Assembly: GCA_947650365.1 (NCBI GenBank)
Contig: CANTAL010000003.1
Span: 124,001-188,000, forward strand
DNA: 64,000 bases
Direction: 5' to 3'
Source: Chamaelirium japonicum
Taxonomy: Eukaryota; Streptophyta; Magnoliopsida; Liliales; Melanthiaceae
Each line of letters starts with the position of its first letter. Position 1 is the first letter of the stretch. Shown here one piece after another: positions 23,149-34,170 of this stretch. The position numbers were made by a program, and so were the translations under genes. The notes under the pieces are model-generated. The model saw only the letters and a program-made list of their open reading frames with translations. It was not told where the DNA came from and searched no databases.

Positions 23149-25047
23149 ATGGCGAGAACCAAACATCAGGGTCAACCAGAAGGAAGTAACACTCAACAAC
23201 AACCTCGTCCTGAGACTCGTTTAATGAGTCAAAGGCTCAACTTCGGACAGCCCCTTGCTGTCCCCGAGATGGGGGTTCGTTCAGGGAGTGGCAGATCTGT
23301 CGATCGACCTATCGCTCACCCCGCGCGACAGTCGATTGGGCAAACAACACCAGCTCCTGCTGAAGACCCTCCATCAACCTACCAAATCTCTGCGGTCGAC
23401 TTCCAGCTGCTCCAATTGGCGAAGCAAAACGCCACCCTCACCGCTGAAAGGGATGCACTTAAGAGGGCAGCTTCTGAAGCTAGGATCGCTCTTCCTATCC
23501 CCTCTACAAGTGAGAGGGTCGATCTTCCTCGACATTCAATTCACTCTGAGCAACGTAGATCAATGGGCACTGTTGCCCTCGAGAGGATCCGACGCAACCC
23601 AACTCCCTCCGCTGCCCCCTGGAAGCAAAGTGTTTGGGATCGCCTCGAAGACGAGTCTTCCCAATCGTCTTCTGGCCGCAACTGCGACAAGAGGACACCT
23701 TCAAAACTTAACATACCAAGGAGGCATCAAATGAAAAGCGCTCCTTCAAAGAGTCGAGTTTCCCCTTCCATTCCACTCCAACGCGTACTCGGATCGGACC
23801 TTCGCCACCGACTCCAACCCACTGATATTCAGAGGCCTGAACAAGACCTCTCGATTCTACCTCTCGATCTACATCCAGGTCGAGGACACAGTCGTAGAGA
23901 TGGGTATTCCTCCGCCGGACCGCTTCATCGAAGTCTCTTTGAGACAACATTTCCAAGGGGATGGAGAACTCCAATCCTCCCCAAATTCAACTGCATCAGA
24001 GGAGATCCAACTCTCCATATACTTGCCTTCAAGTAAGCCCTAACGCCGCACGAAGAAGAAAACAACGTGCTCTGCCGCACCTTCGCAGGAAGTCTCGATG
24101 AGCCGTCACTCGACTGGTATCACAATCTCCGAGCTGGGTCCGTCACCCAGTTCGATGTTTTGGCTAAACTCTTCGTGCAGCATTATCAGCTCAATCTGAA
24201 GCCCGAGAAGAAGCTCGACTCTCTCTATCGATTAAGGATGGGTACTGATGAGACTCTCCGAAGTTTCACTAGGAGGTTTCGCAACGAGCATGCTGCCCTC
24301 TCTGGAAGACACCTGGATGATGAAGCCATCATGTTGGCTTTCCAGAATGCTCTCCGCTTCGATCTACACATCTACAACGACTTCATCCGCAATCCCCCTC
24401 CTTCTCTGGGTGCTATGTTCGATCGAATCCAGAGAGAGATCGAGGTCGAAGACGATCAAGTTGCTCGAAAAGGGCGAGAAACAAAACGAAGGCCTGCGGA
24501 GAGAGAAGCTCCCAAGTATACTGCCAAGGCTCACAACGCTGAGGCAGCAGCCCCTCCAGCCAACAAACGATCAAAGAATGACGGGCGTCGATCTCCAACA
24601 AAGACCACTTTCACCGAGTGGAATATACCGGTCGAACAAATACTCGACCGCATTCAACACGAGGAATTCCTTCGAAGGCCCAATCCACTTCAGCCTAACA
24701 CCAAGTTCACTGCCGACAAAACTGTTTATTGTGATTTCCATCGGAGCCATGGCCATTCCACCGATCGGTGCTATCGGCTAAAGTTTCACCTCGAAGACTT
24801 GCTGAGAGAAGGCCACCTCCATGAATTCACCAGAGAAGGGCAAGATCAACGTCGATCCTCTGCAAAGGGGAAAGAGGCTTGTTGGATCCATCAGATCTCC
24901 TCCAACCCATCACCTCTCACTGTGAATGCCAATGTCTTTGGCATTCATGGATCATTGCATAATCAATCAGTGACCGGGAAGGAAGTTGATCGGCAGATTC
25001 GGTGCATTTTCCATGTCCGATCTACTGCAAACAAAGAAGATACCTGA
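23149..25047 (+). pseudogene. gag: gag of element B, one internal stop
   Basis: Starts at ATG 23149 (context GAATGGCG), 145 bp after the PBS. The frame runs through a hydrophilic N-terminal region, the capsid core (PILPKF...GDPTLHILAFK, stop TAA 24034-24036, ALTPHEEENN, then LDWYHNL, and FRNEHAALSGR), and a knuckle-like CDFHRSHGHSTDRC near 24730-24775. It ends at TGA 25045-25047, where the frame continues into protease. TAA is one C-to-T change from CAA and TGA from CGA. Intact, it would encode the structural protein of the cytoplasmic particle. It closely matches the gag of element A in knuckle spacing and the LEDL(L/V) sequence after it. Confidence 0.9.
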
Positions 25048-25617
25048 ATCGAGAAGCCCATCGAAGGTCTTGCTTGGCCGTCCATCGTCTTCAACGACAC
25101 TGATCTTCAAGGAGTTCATACTCCTCATCGAGACCCCTTGGTTTTGAAACTCATCATCGACGGAAGCACCGTCAATCGGATCCTCATCGACACCGGGAGT
25201 TCTATCGACATTATGTTCTCAGACTGCTTCAAACGTCTGGGACATAAATATCAAAGCCTTGACGTCGTTCCAACCGTGATCACTGGCATCAACGGCGAAC
25301 AAAGCATCACGGTGGGCGAATCGAGATTCACTCTGGACCTCAGCCGAGAGACTCGAGTCTCGGTGAGGTTTGCCATTGTCGAAGGGGTCTCCAGTTACAA
25401 CGCCATCCTCGGGCGACCTTTTCTCCACCAGATCAATGCCATCTCCTCCTCTTACCACCAACTACTCAAGTTTGCAACTGGAGAAGGCATCGTCTGCATT
25501 CGAGGCGATCAACAATCTGGAAGGTCTTGTGAGGCTGCTGCGGCTAAGACAGATCGAAAGATCAACATTGCTCCTTCAAAGCGGCCGCGAGATGAAGCTG
25601 GTCCTTCTTCTAAATAG
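25048..25617 (+). pseudogene. Aspartic protease region of element B
   Basis: Same frame as gag. The catalytic motif is intact: RILIDTGSSIDIMF at about 25177-25218, followed by the family motif YNAILGRPFLHQI near 25399-25437. TAG at 25615-25617 (one change from CAG) ends the open stretch before RT. The domain would mature the gag-pol polyprotein. Unlike element A, the DTG triad is conserved. Confidence 0.9.
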
Positions 25618-27264
25618 CAATCAAAGGAGATTCCGCTGATAGAACCTCTACCAATCGAATGGGAAGCGTCACCTTCAATTGAAGAAATCATCCCAATCAA
25701 CATCAGCAGCGGAGATCTTCCTCGACAGACTTTCATTGGTACCGGTCTTAGCGACGCAGAAGCGCAAGACATGGTATCCTTCCTCAAGTCCAATATCGAC
25801 GTCTTCGCTTGGTGTTTCGAAGACATGCCTGGCATCAATCCAGATGACGCTTGTCACCGACTTGCGATCAAAGAAGAGGTGAAGCCTGTCAAGCAAAAGC
25901 CACGCACCATCCGACCAGAGCTACAAGTTGCTGTTCAAGAAGAAATCACCAAGCTACTCGCAGCAGGCTTCATCCGTGAAGTAGAGTATCCTACTTGGAT
26001 CTCTAATATTGTTGCTGTTCCGAAGAAGAATGGGAAAGTCAAAGTCTGCATCGACTTCACCAACCTCAACAAAGCTTGCCCCAAAGACCCATTTCCCATG
26101 CCAAGGATCGATAGACTCGTCGATGCCACTACTGGCCACGAGCTATTGTCTTTCATGGATGGGTATTCTGGATATAATCAAATTCCACTTCATCCAGACA
26201 ATCAAGAGAAGACTTGCTTCGTGACTAGCCGAGGTCTCTACTGCTACAATGTAATGTCGTTCGGCCTCAAAAATGCTGGATCTACCTATCAAAGGCTAGT
26301 CACCAAGATGATCGAAAACCAGATCGGTCGCAACGTCAAAGTATATGTCGATGATCTCCTCACCAAGAGTTCCGTTCGAAACAAGCATCTTTCCGATCTG
26401 GCGGAAACCTTTCAAGTTCTTCGAAAATATCGTATGAAGCTCAATCCAGCTAAGTGCGCTTTCGGAGTTCAATCGGGCAAATTCCTGGGTCACCTTGTGA
26501 CCAGGAGGGGTATCGAAGCTAATCCCGACCAAATCCGAGCAGTTCTGGATATGCCTTCACCTACAAATCGAAAAGAAGTTCAACGCCTCACTGGAAGGTT
26601 AGCAGCACTCAATCGATTCATCTTAAAATCTTCCGATAAGTGCAAACCCCTCTTCGACAAACTACGAAAGGCGGATACATCCGGCTGGAATCCAATCTGT
26701 GAAGAAGCATTTCAAAACATCAAGAAATATCTGGTGCAAGCTCCTATCTTGACGGCTCCACTTCCAGAAGAAGATTTATGGCTTTATCTCGCCGTCACTG
26801 ATCAAGCAATCAGCGCGGTCCTAGTTAGTAGGAGAAAAGGCATCGAGCATCCAGTCTATTATATCAGTCACACTCTTCTTCCGGCTGAAACTCGCTACTC
26901 AAAAACTTAGAAGGTCATACTGGCCTTACTTACTGCATCACGTCGTCTACAACCTTATTTCGTGTCCCACCAGATCACTGTCATCTCTGAACACCCACTC
27001 AAAGATATTGTTGACAAAGCTGGTAGGGCTGGTCGAATGACCAAATGGGTGATCGAAATGAGTGATCTGGGGATTCAATTCGAATCTCGCACTTCTATCA
27101 AAGGTCAAGCCGTTGCTGACTTCCTAGCTGACTTCCCAGTTGAAGACCCCATCACTTGGGAAGAAGATGTCGACATTCGCTTAGAAGATGAGGACAATAC
27201 TCCGATCAACCTTGCAACAAAAATTGATCCAAGTCTCGAAGCTATTGCTGCAACTCCTCCATAG
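25618..27264 (+). pseudogene. pol: Reverse transcriptase and first RNase H of element B
   Basis: RT signatures run in order: PRTIRPELQ, FIREVEYPTWISNIVAVPKK, VCIDFTNLNKACPKD, LLSFMDGYSGYNQI, and the active site YVDD at 26344-26355, then the thumb and connection. The gypsy-type RNase H follows (LWLYLAVTDQAISAVLV, YYISHTLLPAETRYSK). The first catalytic aspartate of this RNase H seems to be missing, as is known for Tat elements that carry a second RNase H. Stops TAG 26908-26910 and TAG 27262-27264 interrupt the frame. The latter sits where a tryptophan (TGG) is usual before KLYTDGA. Confidence 0.92.
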
Positions 27265-27700
27265 AAGCTTTATACTGATGGAGCTTCAAGTTCGATCGGT
27301 TCGGGAACTGGGATAGTCTTAGTATCCCCCGAATTTGATCATCTACAGAAGGCCACTCTCCTAGGGTTCAACGCCACCAACAACGAAGCCGAATACGAAG
27401 CACTCATTTCTGGACTCGAAATGGCGGAATCCCTGGGAGTAGACCGAATCATAGTATACAGCGACTCCCAGTTGATCATAAGGCAAATCAATGGAGAGTA
27501 TACAGCTCGTGAAGAAAGAATGCAACTCTATTTGGCCTTAGTACGTCGTCTTCAACAACGTTTTACTATTACTGAGTTCGTTCAAATCCCAAGAGCAGAA
27601 AACCGAGAAGCAGATGCCTTAGCCAATGCGGCCTCAGTTCTGGGAGACTCACTCGGAGGAAGGCAAATACAGATCGATTATCAAGAAATACCCAAGACCA
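27265..27700 (+). pseudogene. Archaeal-type RNase H of element B
   Basis: A second RNase H after the connection domain, with TDGASS (catalytic D at 27277-27279), NNEAEYEALISGLE (E), VYSDSQLI (D) and PRAENREADALANAA (final D). This acquired domain is a diagnostic trait of the Tat/Ogre branch and would replace the degenerate first RNase H. It is open throughout and in frame with integrase. Confidence 0.88.
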
Positions 27701-29025
27701 TCCTCGATCAACAGATCCTTGCTACTTCTAAGAGATCTGGGGGTGGAGATCAATTAAGGTCAAGCCTTACTACAAATGAGTTTGAAGATTGGCGACAGCC
27801 GATTTTTGACTTCTTCGAATATGGCAAAGTACCAGAAGATCCCAATCAAGCTCGAAGACTTCAAAGAAAACTTCCTTGCTATACTGTTCAAGGAGAAGAT
27901 CTATATTTCAAATCTCACAACGGGATGTTGCTCAAGTGCCTTGGTCCCGAGCAAGCACAGGCCATCCTGATTGATATCCATTCTGGAGCTTGTGGGAATC
28001 ATTCGGGAGGAAGATCTCTTGAAGCCAAGACGAAGCTGCAAGGTTACTACTGGCCTACAATGACAAGAGATGCTCGACAAGTTGTTCAAAGATGCGAGCC
28101 ATGTCAAACACATGCTCGAGCTATCCATCTCCCTGCAGATGAGCTTCATCAACTATCAAGTCCCTGGCCATTCCATCAATGGGGGTTAGATTTCTTGGGT
28201 CCTTTCCCCCCAACTCCGAGCAAGAAAAAGTATCTACTGCTCGCCACGGATTACTTCACCAAATGGGTTGAAGCTGTGCCCCTCTTCCGAGAGACTGACG
28301 ACGAAGTGATCAAATTCATTCGGCACAACATCTTCTCAAGGTTCGGCACACCTCAAGTTCTTGTTGCTGACAATGGAGCTCAATTTGACTCTGACAAGTT
28401 CCGTGAGTTTTGTCTGAACAACGGAATCAAGCTCTTCTACTCAACTCCAAGGTACCCTCAATGCAATGGTCAAGCTGAAGCCTCTAATAGAGCAATTCTT
28501 GGTATACTCAAGAAAAAACTCGACAACAAGAAGGGATTGTGGGAACAAATCCTACCTGAAGGTCTTTGGGGGTATCGCACAACACCGAGAAGATCAACAG
28601 GGTTCTCACCCTTTCGTCTAACATATGGATCGGAAGCAGTACTCCCAACAGAAAACATATCAAATACTTTGAAGACCAGAGCAGTTGAAGAAGGAATCAA
28701 CAAAGAGCTTCGAATCAATGATCTAGACTTCTCTGAAGAACTACGAGACCAAGCTTCCCTTCGTGTGGCCAAGTACCAGCAGAAGATCAAACGAGCATAC
28801 AACCAAAAGGTTTACAAGAGACAATTCCCAATCGGCAGTCTGGTTCTCAGAGCTGTTTTTTACAACACTAAGGAGCATAGCAGTGGAAAACTAGCTCCCA
28901 ACTGGGAAGGACCCTACATTATCGAATCTGTAGGAGGCAAAGGCTCTTACAGACTGATCTCACCAGAAGGAGATAGATTGCCTCGAGCTTGGAATACTAG
29001 ACATCTCAAGTTATTCTATCCATGA
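27701..29025 (+). pseudogene. Integrase of element B
   Basis: No stop inside the domain. It has the HHCC zinc finger (IHSGACGNHSGG...CEPCQTH), then the DDE core: WGLDFLGPF (D near 28189), VADNGAQFDS (D near 28371) and NGQAEASNRA (E near 28477). The C-terminal tail has LAPNWEGPYIIE, ending RAWNTRHLKLFYP and TGA. There is no chromodomain, which excludes chromoviruses. Taken alone the region is intact, but it is translated only if five upstream stops are bypassed. Confidence 0.93.
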
Positions 29026-29626
29026 TGTAAATACCATGATGAATAAAGTTCTCTTTCAAATGTTCAAATATGCAAGTGTTCAGTTTTTCAATTCAAGTTC
29101 TGAAGCAGTTCCAAATTATCCATATTCAAGTTACCAGGTCTTTTAACAAGTTTGGGTGTTAAGAGTTGTGACTCAACCCCTTACTAGCAAATGTTAAACT
29201 GACCCTATTCAAGTTACCAAGTCTTTTAACAAGTAAAAGTGTTAGAGTTGCGACTCAACCCTTTACTGGCAAATGTTAAATTGACCTTCAAATTTCAATA
29301 TTCAATTTCAATCAATTTCGATATCGTCTAACATGTTTGGGTACTTGAGTTGCGACTCAACCCCTCACATACAAGTGTTGCACGAGTTCCAATTCAATAT
29401 TCAAGTTACAAGTTTGGGTAATCGAGTTGCGACTCGACCCCTTACATTCAAAAGATTGTATCTATTCCAATACTATCCAGTACATGATATTAAAGACATT
29501 CAACTCAAGAGATCCAATTTTCAAACACCAAAAAGATTTCTATTATTATCAAAATGTGCCAAGTACAGGAGCGAGTTACTACATATCAAGAGTTTACAAG
29601 CACAACAACTAAAAAGAAGAAAAGTC
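29026..29626. repeat. Degenerate about 100-bp repeats in the convergent gap of element B
   Basis: AT-rich sequence with four diverged copies of a unit holding AAGTTACCAAGTCTTTTAACA and GAGTTGCGACTCAACCCC (centred near 29170, 29250, 29355 and 29430). GAGTTGCGACTC can fold as a GAGT/ACTC hairpin. It separates the end of pol (29025) from the stop of the antisense gene (29627), the same place as the 78-bp array of element A. No coding sequence is seen. Confidence 0.7.
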
Positions 29627-30163
29627 TCAAGGCTTGGCCACACTTTGCGCGCGCGACTTCTCTCCCTCAGATCCAGTACGAGCTTTGCTCGCCACTGAAG
29701 CCTTAGAAGATCGGACGCTGGTAACATAGACCCTGAGTGCTTCTGCTGCCTTCTCAGCTGTTTCCCTGTAGCTCTTGCACTCGCTCCGCATATGCTCCAG
29801 CTCCTTCTTCTGGGTCTCCTCCTTGGCTGCTGAAGCAGCAAGTTGAGCCTCCAGCTCCGTTATCCGAGCCACACGGTCGAAGCCCAAGTTCTCAATCCTG
29901 AAGAATCGATTCTTCAATTCTTCAAGCTCGTGACCCCGGGCTTCATAACCATTTTTCCACCCCTGGCTCTCCAATTTTTCCTTACGAAGGGCCTCGATCT
30001 TGGCCTTCAATGACTCCTTCTTTGAGGTTAGAATCTCCCTCAGTTTATCCCTCTCCTCGCTTACAGCCTCCAGTTCAGCAGTTAAGCGGGATACTTCAGC
30101 TGAAGCTTCTTTTGCTCCCGCCTTCATGGAGAGCTTGGTCGCGACATTCAAAACTGCTGAGTT

Positions 30164-30236
30164 CTGCAGAAGAACAAAAGCGTTAGAATTATTCTGAAGA
30201 TACAACTCAGATGATCGATCAAGCAGATGCACCTAC
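30164..30236 (-). other. Intron 2 of element B antisense gene
   Basis: 73 bp. Minus-strand donor GTG|GTAGGT and acceptor CTTCTGCAG|AAC, phase 0, with TTCTAAC as a candidate branch site. It lies just before the coiled-coil exon, in the same relative place as the single intron of element A. Confidence 0.78.
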
Positions 30237-30373
30237 CACCAGTTCAAGTCTGTCAAAAGCTTCATCCAGAGTAGCCCCCGGAAGGTTGCAGAGTTTTCGG
30301 ATTACAGCAGTGGGGTGGTTGATGTCAACATCACCCAAGCTTTTCATTTTCGGAGTCGAGCCAACAGGCGCAC

Positions 30374-30456
30374 CTGCAATCAACACGAGATATCAAAGTG
30401 TTAGATTATTTCCAAGCTTCAAAAGCAAGACAATCAAGGCAAGTTAGCACAATTAC
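30374..30456 (-). other. Intron 1 of element B antisense gene
   Basis: 83 bp. Minus-strand donor CCTCAG|GTAATT and acceptor GATTGCAG|GTGCG, with phase 1 splicing that restores an open frame. The intron is T-rich with a TGCTAAC branch-like element near the donor side and TCTAACAC further in. Confidence 0.78.
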
Positions 30457-32398
30457 CTGAGGCTTCAACCCTCGGCTCCTTACCCTTCCGGCGATCGGAG
30501 CCACCCTGAGGGGTCGATTTCTCCTGAATAGGAGTCGGCGCTGATTGAGGTTGAGGAGCCCCATCACCCACGCGACTTTCCCTCTCCAAATGAATAGGAG
30601 AGGAAGCATCCCGAGGAGGTGAGACTCTTTCTTCCTCTTGTGGCCCGCCTGGCTGGATGAGTCCCGCCACCATGGCAGCCACCTCCTCAGCCAGAGACCG
30701 AGAGGGGGGTGGGGGTTGCTCAACCTCCATACCCCCGCTAGTTGTCGCTCCTTCAAGACGGGGTACTTCAGGAAGAATTTGATCGAGGGGCGTGGGGTTG
30801 CTTCCAACCCCACCACTCCTCGACAATTTTATTTTGAAGCGCATCGGTTTCTTCAATTCATCAAACTTATAGGTGGGAACCACCTTTTGGCCATCACCTT
30901 CTGTATCGGTGACTTCTTCCATTTGACGGGCTTTAATCTCGTCAATAGGAATAGGAAGTGAATCTTCTCCTGCTGCACCACCAGTGGGGGTGGGAGGAAT
31001 TTCTTCCTCACCACCCCCGTTCTCACCATCTCCACCAGAGGGGGTGGAAGAAGGATCATCCTCACCATCTCCATCCTCTTTGTCTTCGTCATTGCCACTG
31101 TTGTCGTGGCTGCCGTTCTCAGTCTCTTCGTCTTCCTCATCGCTCTCCTTCTTCTTTTCTTTTTCTTCTTCATCATCTTCTTTCTTTCCTTTATCCTCAT
31201 CTTCCTTCTGCTTGGTAAGGGTTTTTCTTTTCTTCTTCGCTGGGCCTCGCTGTATCACCAGCTTCTCCTCCACAGTAGGCAATCAACGCCTTGCAGTATA
31301 AACTTTCTTCTCAGCCCGAATCCTCCGGATGATCTTACCCGAACGAGGATCCTCCTCATAGTCACAATATAAAACTTCATTGTCCTCGTATCTGTCTCGC
31401 GATCGGTGGAGGAGATTGGCCTTGCCATATCTCACTAGGCAGTTTGAGAACTGCTTCCATGACCTGGTCCCACAGGTCAGCTCTAAGAATAAATTGTCGA
31501 TAGCTCCAGCCCTCTCGGAAGTCCAGGCAAAAATACCTCCCTCACAATACATCTTCACTGCATCATGCACATCACTTCGAGGGGTATCGGGCACGGAGAT
31601 GGGAGTCCATGCACCAGAAACAGAGATGGGCCAATCTGTGTATAATTTATCCGAAGGGACTGTGTCGGTAAGCGGGCGCAGCGGAGATACGCCGGTCAAG
31701 CTGAAAAACGGACTGTCCTTCCTCCAAGCCCACCGATAATGGAAGAAAAAATATCCAAGATCGATCCGGGCAACTTCACCTTCTGGAATACCGGAGTAGC
31801 ATGCCTTCAAGTCCTCCTGGAAATCCGACTCGACGCGGCAGAAAGTGTAAATAATTCTCCAAGCATTCCCAATGACCTGCCCCGGGCAAAGGCCGGAAGT
31901 GTTCAGTAACCTTGCCGCGAAGGATGGCAAAGGAAGACGCAAACCGCAGTTGAGTTGGCCGATGGTCACAATGGTCCCCATGACCTGCTCATTACTGGCA
32001 AAGTTGGTAAAGACGGTCTTCTTGTCAATACCAAACGCAGTCTGGATACTGGGGAGCGAAGGCTGCACCTTCCCTTATGTGAAGTAAGATAGCAGTGATT
32101 GCCACTTCTTCCTCTTCGAATCTGTGAACTCACCGCCAGTATTGTACACGTACTCCGTTTCCTCTGTCAGAGGCATAAGCGGGCCCAAAGTAAACTTCAC
32201 TTTAGGGATGTGCTCTGGCCTAGATGGCGTAGAAGCAAACCCTACTCCTTGATGCCTCTTGCCCAGTTGGCCAAGTTCGGCAAGCACGGCCTTGCCTTTG
32301 CCACGACCCTTCGGAGGGGACGGAACCTCAACAATCTCTTTTCCTTTCCTCTTCGAGGGGACCCCGCCTGACTTCTTCGAACTACCAGAGGAAGCCAT

Positions 32399-32850
32399 TT
32401 GACCGATCAAACAAGAACGAAGAACAAGAGATCAAGAGCAGAAAGACTGGACTACGAAAAATTTTGGAAGCGTGAGGCGAAAATGACAGCCAGTGAAACT
32501 TGTATACCAAGGGTAAAACAGGTACGCAAATCGAGAAGACACGTGTCTTCACCATATCAAATCGCGTGTTTTTGTAGGAACACATGGCATCCATCCATAG
32601 CAGGCGCAAAATCAGGCGAACCGTCGGACCAGACGAAACGTCGGACCTACCGGTCCACGTGAACCAAAGGCCCAAGCGAGCCACCGGTCTGAGTAAACCG
32701 GACCGCCGATTCGAAGCCACATTCAAGCCAACCAAGGATTCAAAACAGGAAGGATCAAGCTCCATCAATGTTCAAAACTCTGCCAGAAGATCGAAGAACA
32801 AAACAGTTGTAAAACCTTCTCTGAAGGGCAGGTTCAAAATTTTAAACTGA
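32399..32850 (-). promoter_or_regulatory. Putative promoter of element B antisense gene
   Basis: Upstream of ATG 32398 on the minus strand lie a CT-rich leader (CTTGATCTCTTGTTCTTCG) and a weak TATA-like GTATACA at 32509-32503. A perfect 16-bp palindrome, GAAGACACGTGTCTTC (32535-32550), contains the G-box CACGTG at 32540-32545. The 119-bp array begins just beyond. The promoter role is inferred from layout and motif. Confidence 0.5.
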
Positions 32851-34170
32851 TCAGTCAAATTTCTACTAGATCTGGCAAAAAACCAAGATTTTTTGCCGAT
32901 CACTCGAACCTTGACCGGATAATTTTTTACCGATCGGTCAAACTTGACCGATCGGCTAAAATCATTCGATCGGTCAAATTTCTACTAGATCCGGCAAAAA
33001 ACCAAGGTTTTTTGCCGATCACTCGAACCTTGACCGGATAATTTTTTACCGATCGGTCAAACTTGACCGATCGGCTAAAATCATTCGATCGGTCAAATTT
33101 CTACTAGATCTGGCAAAAAACCAAGGTTTTTTGCCGATCACTCGAACCTTGACCGGATAATTTTTTACCGATCGGTCAAACTTGACCGATCGGCTAAAAT
33201 CATTCGATCGGTCAAATTTCTACTAGATTTGGCAAAAAACCAAGGTTTTTTGCCGATCACTCGAACCTTGACCGGATAATTTTTTACCGATCGGTCAAAC
33301 TTGACCGATCGGCTAAAATCATTCGATCGGTCAAATTTCTACTAGATCTGGCAAAAAACCAAGGTTTTTTGCCGATCACTCGAACCTTGACCGGATAATT
33401 TTTTACCGATCGGTCAAACTTGACCGATCGGCTAAAATCATTCGATCGGTCAAATTTCTACTAGATCTGGCAAAAAACCAAGGTTTTTTGCCGATCACTC
33501 GAACCTTGACCGGATAATTTTTTACCGATCGGTCAAACTTGACCGATCGGCTAAAATCATTCGATCGGTCAAATTTCTACTAGATCTGGCAAAAAACCAA
33601 GGTTTTTTGCCAATCACTCGAACCTTGACCGGATAATTTTTTACCGATCGGTCAAACTTGACCGATCGGCTAAAATCATTCGATCGGTCAAATTTCTACT
33701 AGATCTGGCAAAAAACCAAGGTTTTTTGCCGATCACTCGAACCTTGACCGGATAATTTTTTATCGATCGGTCAAACTTGACCGATCGGCTAAAATCATTC
33801 GATCGGTCAAATTTCTACTAGATCTGGCAAAAAACCAAGGTTTTTTGCCGATCACTCGAACCTTGACCGGATAATTTTTTACCGATCGGTCAAACTTGAC
33901 CGATCGGCTAAAATCATTCGATCGGTCAAATTTCTACTAGATCTGGCAAAAAACCAAGGTTTTTTGCCGATCACTCGAACCTTGACCGGATAATTTTTTA
34001 CCAATCGGTCAAACTTGACCGATCGGCTAAAATCATTCGATCGGTCAAATTTCTACTAGATCTGGCAAAAAACCAAGGTTTTTTGCTGATCACTCGAACC
34101 TTGACCGGATAATTTTTTACCGATCGGTCAAACTTGACCGATCGGCTAAAAACATTCGATCGGTCAAATT
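32851..34170. repeat. 119-bp tandem array upstream of element B antisense gene
   Basis: Eleven near-identical 119-bp units. TCTACTAGA starts at 32862, 32981, 33100, 33219 and so on every 119 bp to 34052. Most units differ by one or two bases. Each has two perfect or near-perfect dyads: GGCAAAAAACC/GGTTTTTTGCC with a 2-nt loop, and CCGATCGGTCAA/TTGACCGATCGG with a 2-nt loop. No coding potential is seen. Confidence 0.95.

Larger units (their letters stand above)
29627..32398 (-). pseudogene. Element B antisense gene (Tat-type aORF), three exons, two internal stops
   Basis: Opposite to gag-pol. Start is ATG 32398 (AAATGGC). Exon 1 (32398-30457) stays in one frame apart from TAA 32077-32075 and TGA 31285-31283, each one C-to-T change from CAA or CGA. 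Exon 2 is 30373-30237 and exon 3 is 30163-29627; both introns join frames correctly. Layout: a basic N-terminus (KRKGKE), a conserved block (about 32000-31600: GLRLPL, GLCPGQVIGNAWRIIY), KKKRK followed by a long Glu/Asp-rich tract, a Pro-rich part, then a coiled coil of about 150 residues in exon 3. The block matches the antisense protein of element A. The basic and acidic tracts hint at a nuclear protein, but function is unknown to me. Confidence 0.82.

Noticed and set aside
30958-31301. Plus-strand frames rich in Ser, Leu and Phe
   Set aside because: They are the complement of the acidic Glu/Asp tract of the minus-strand antisense gene.
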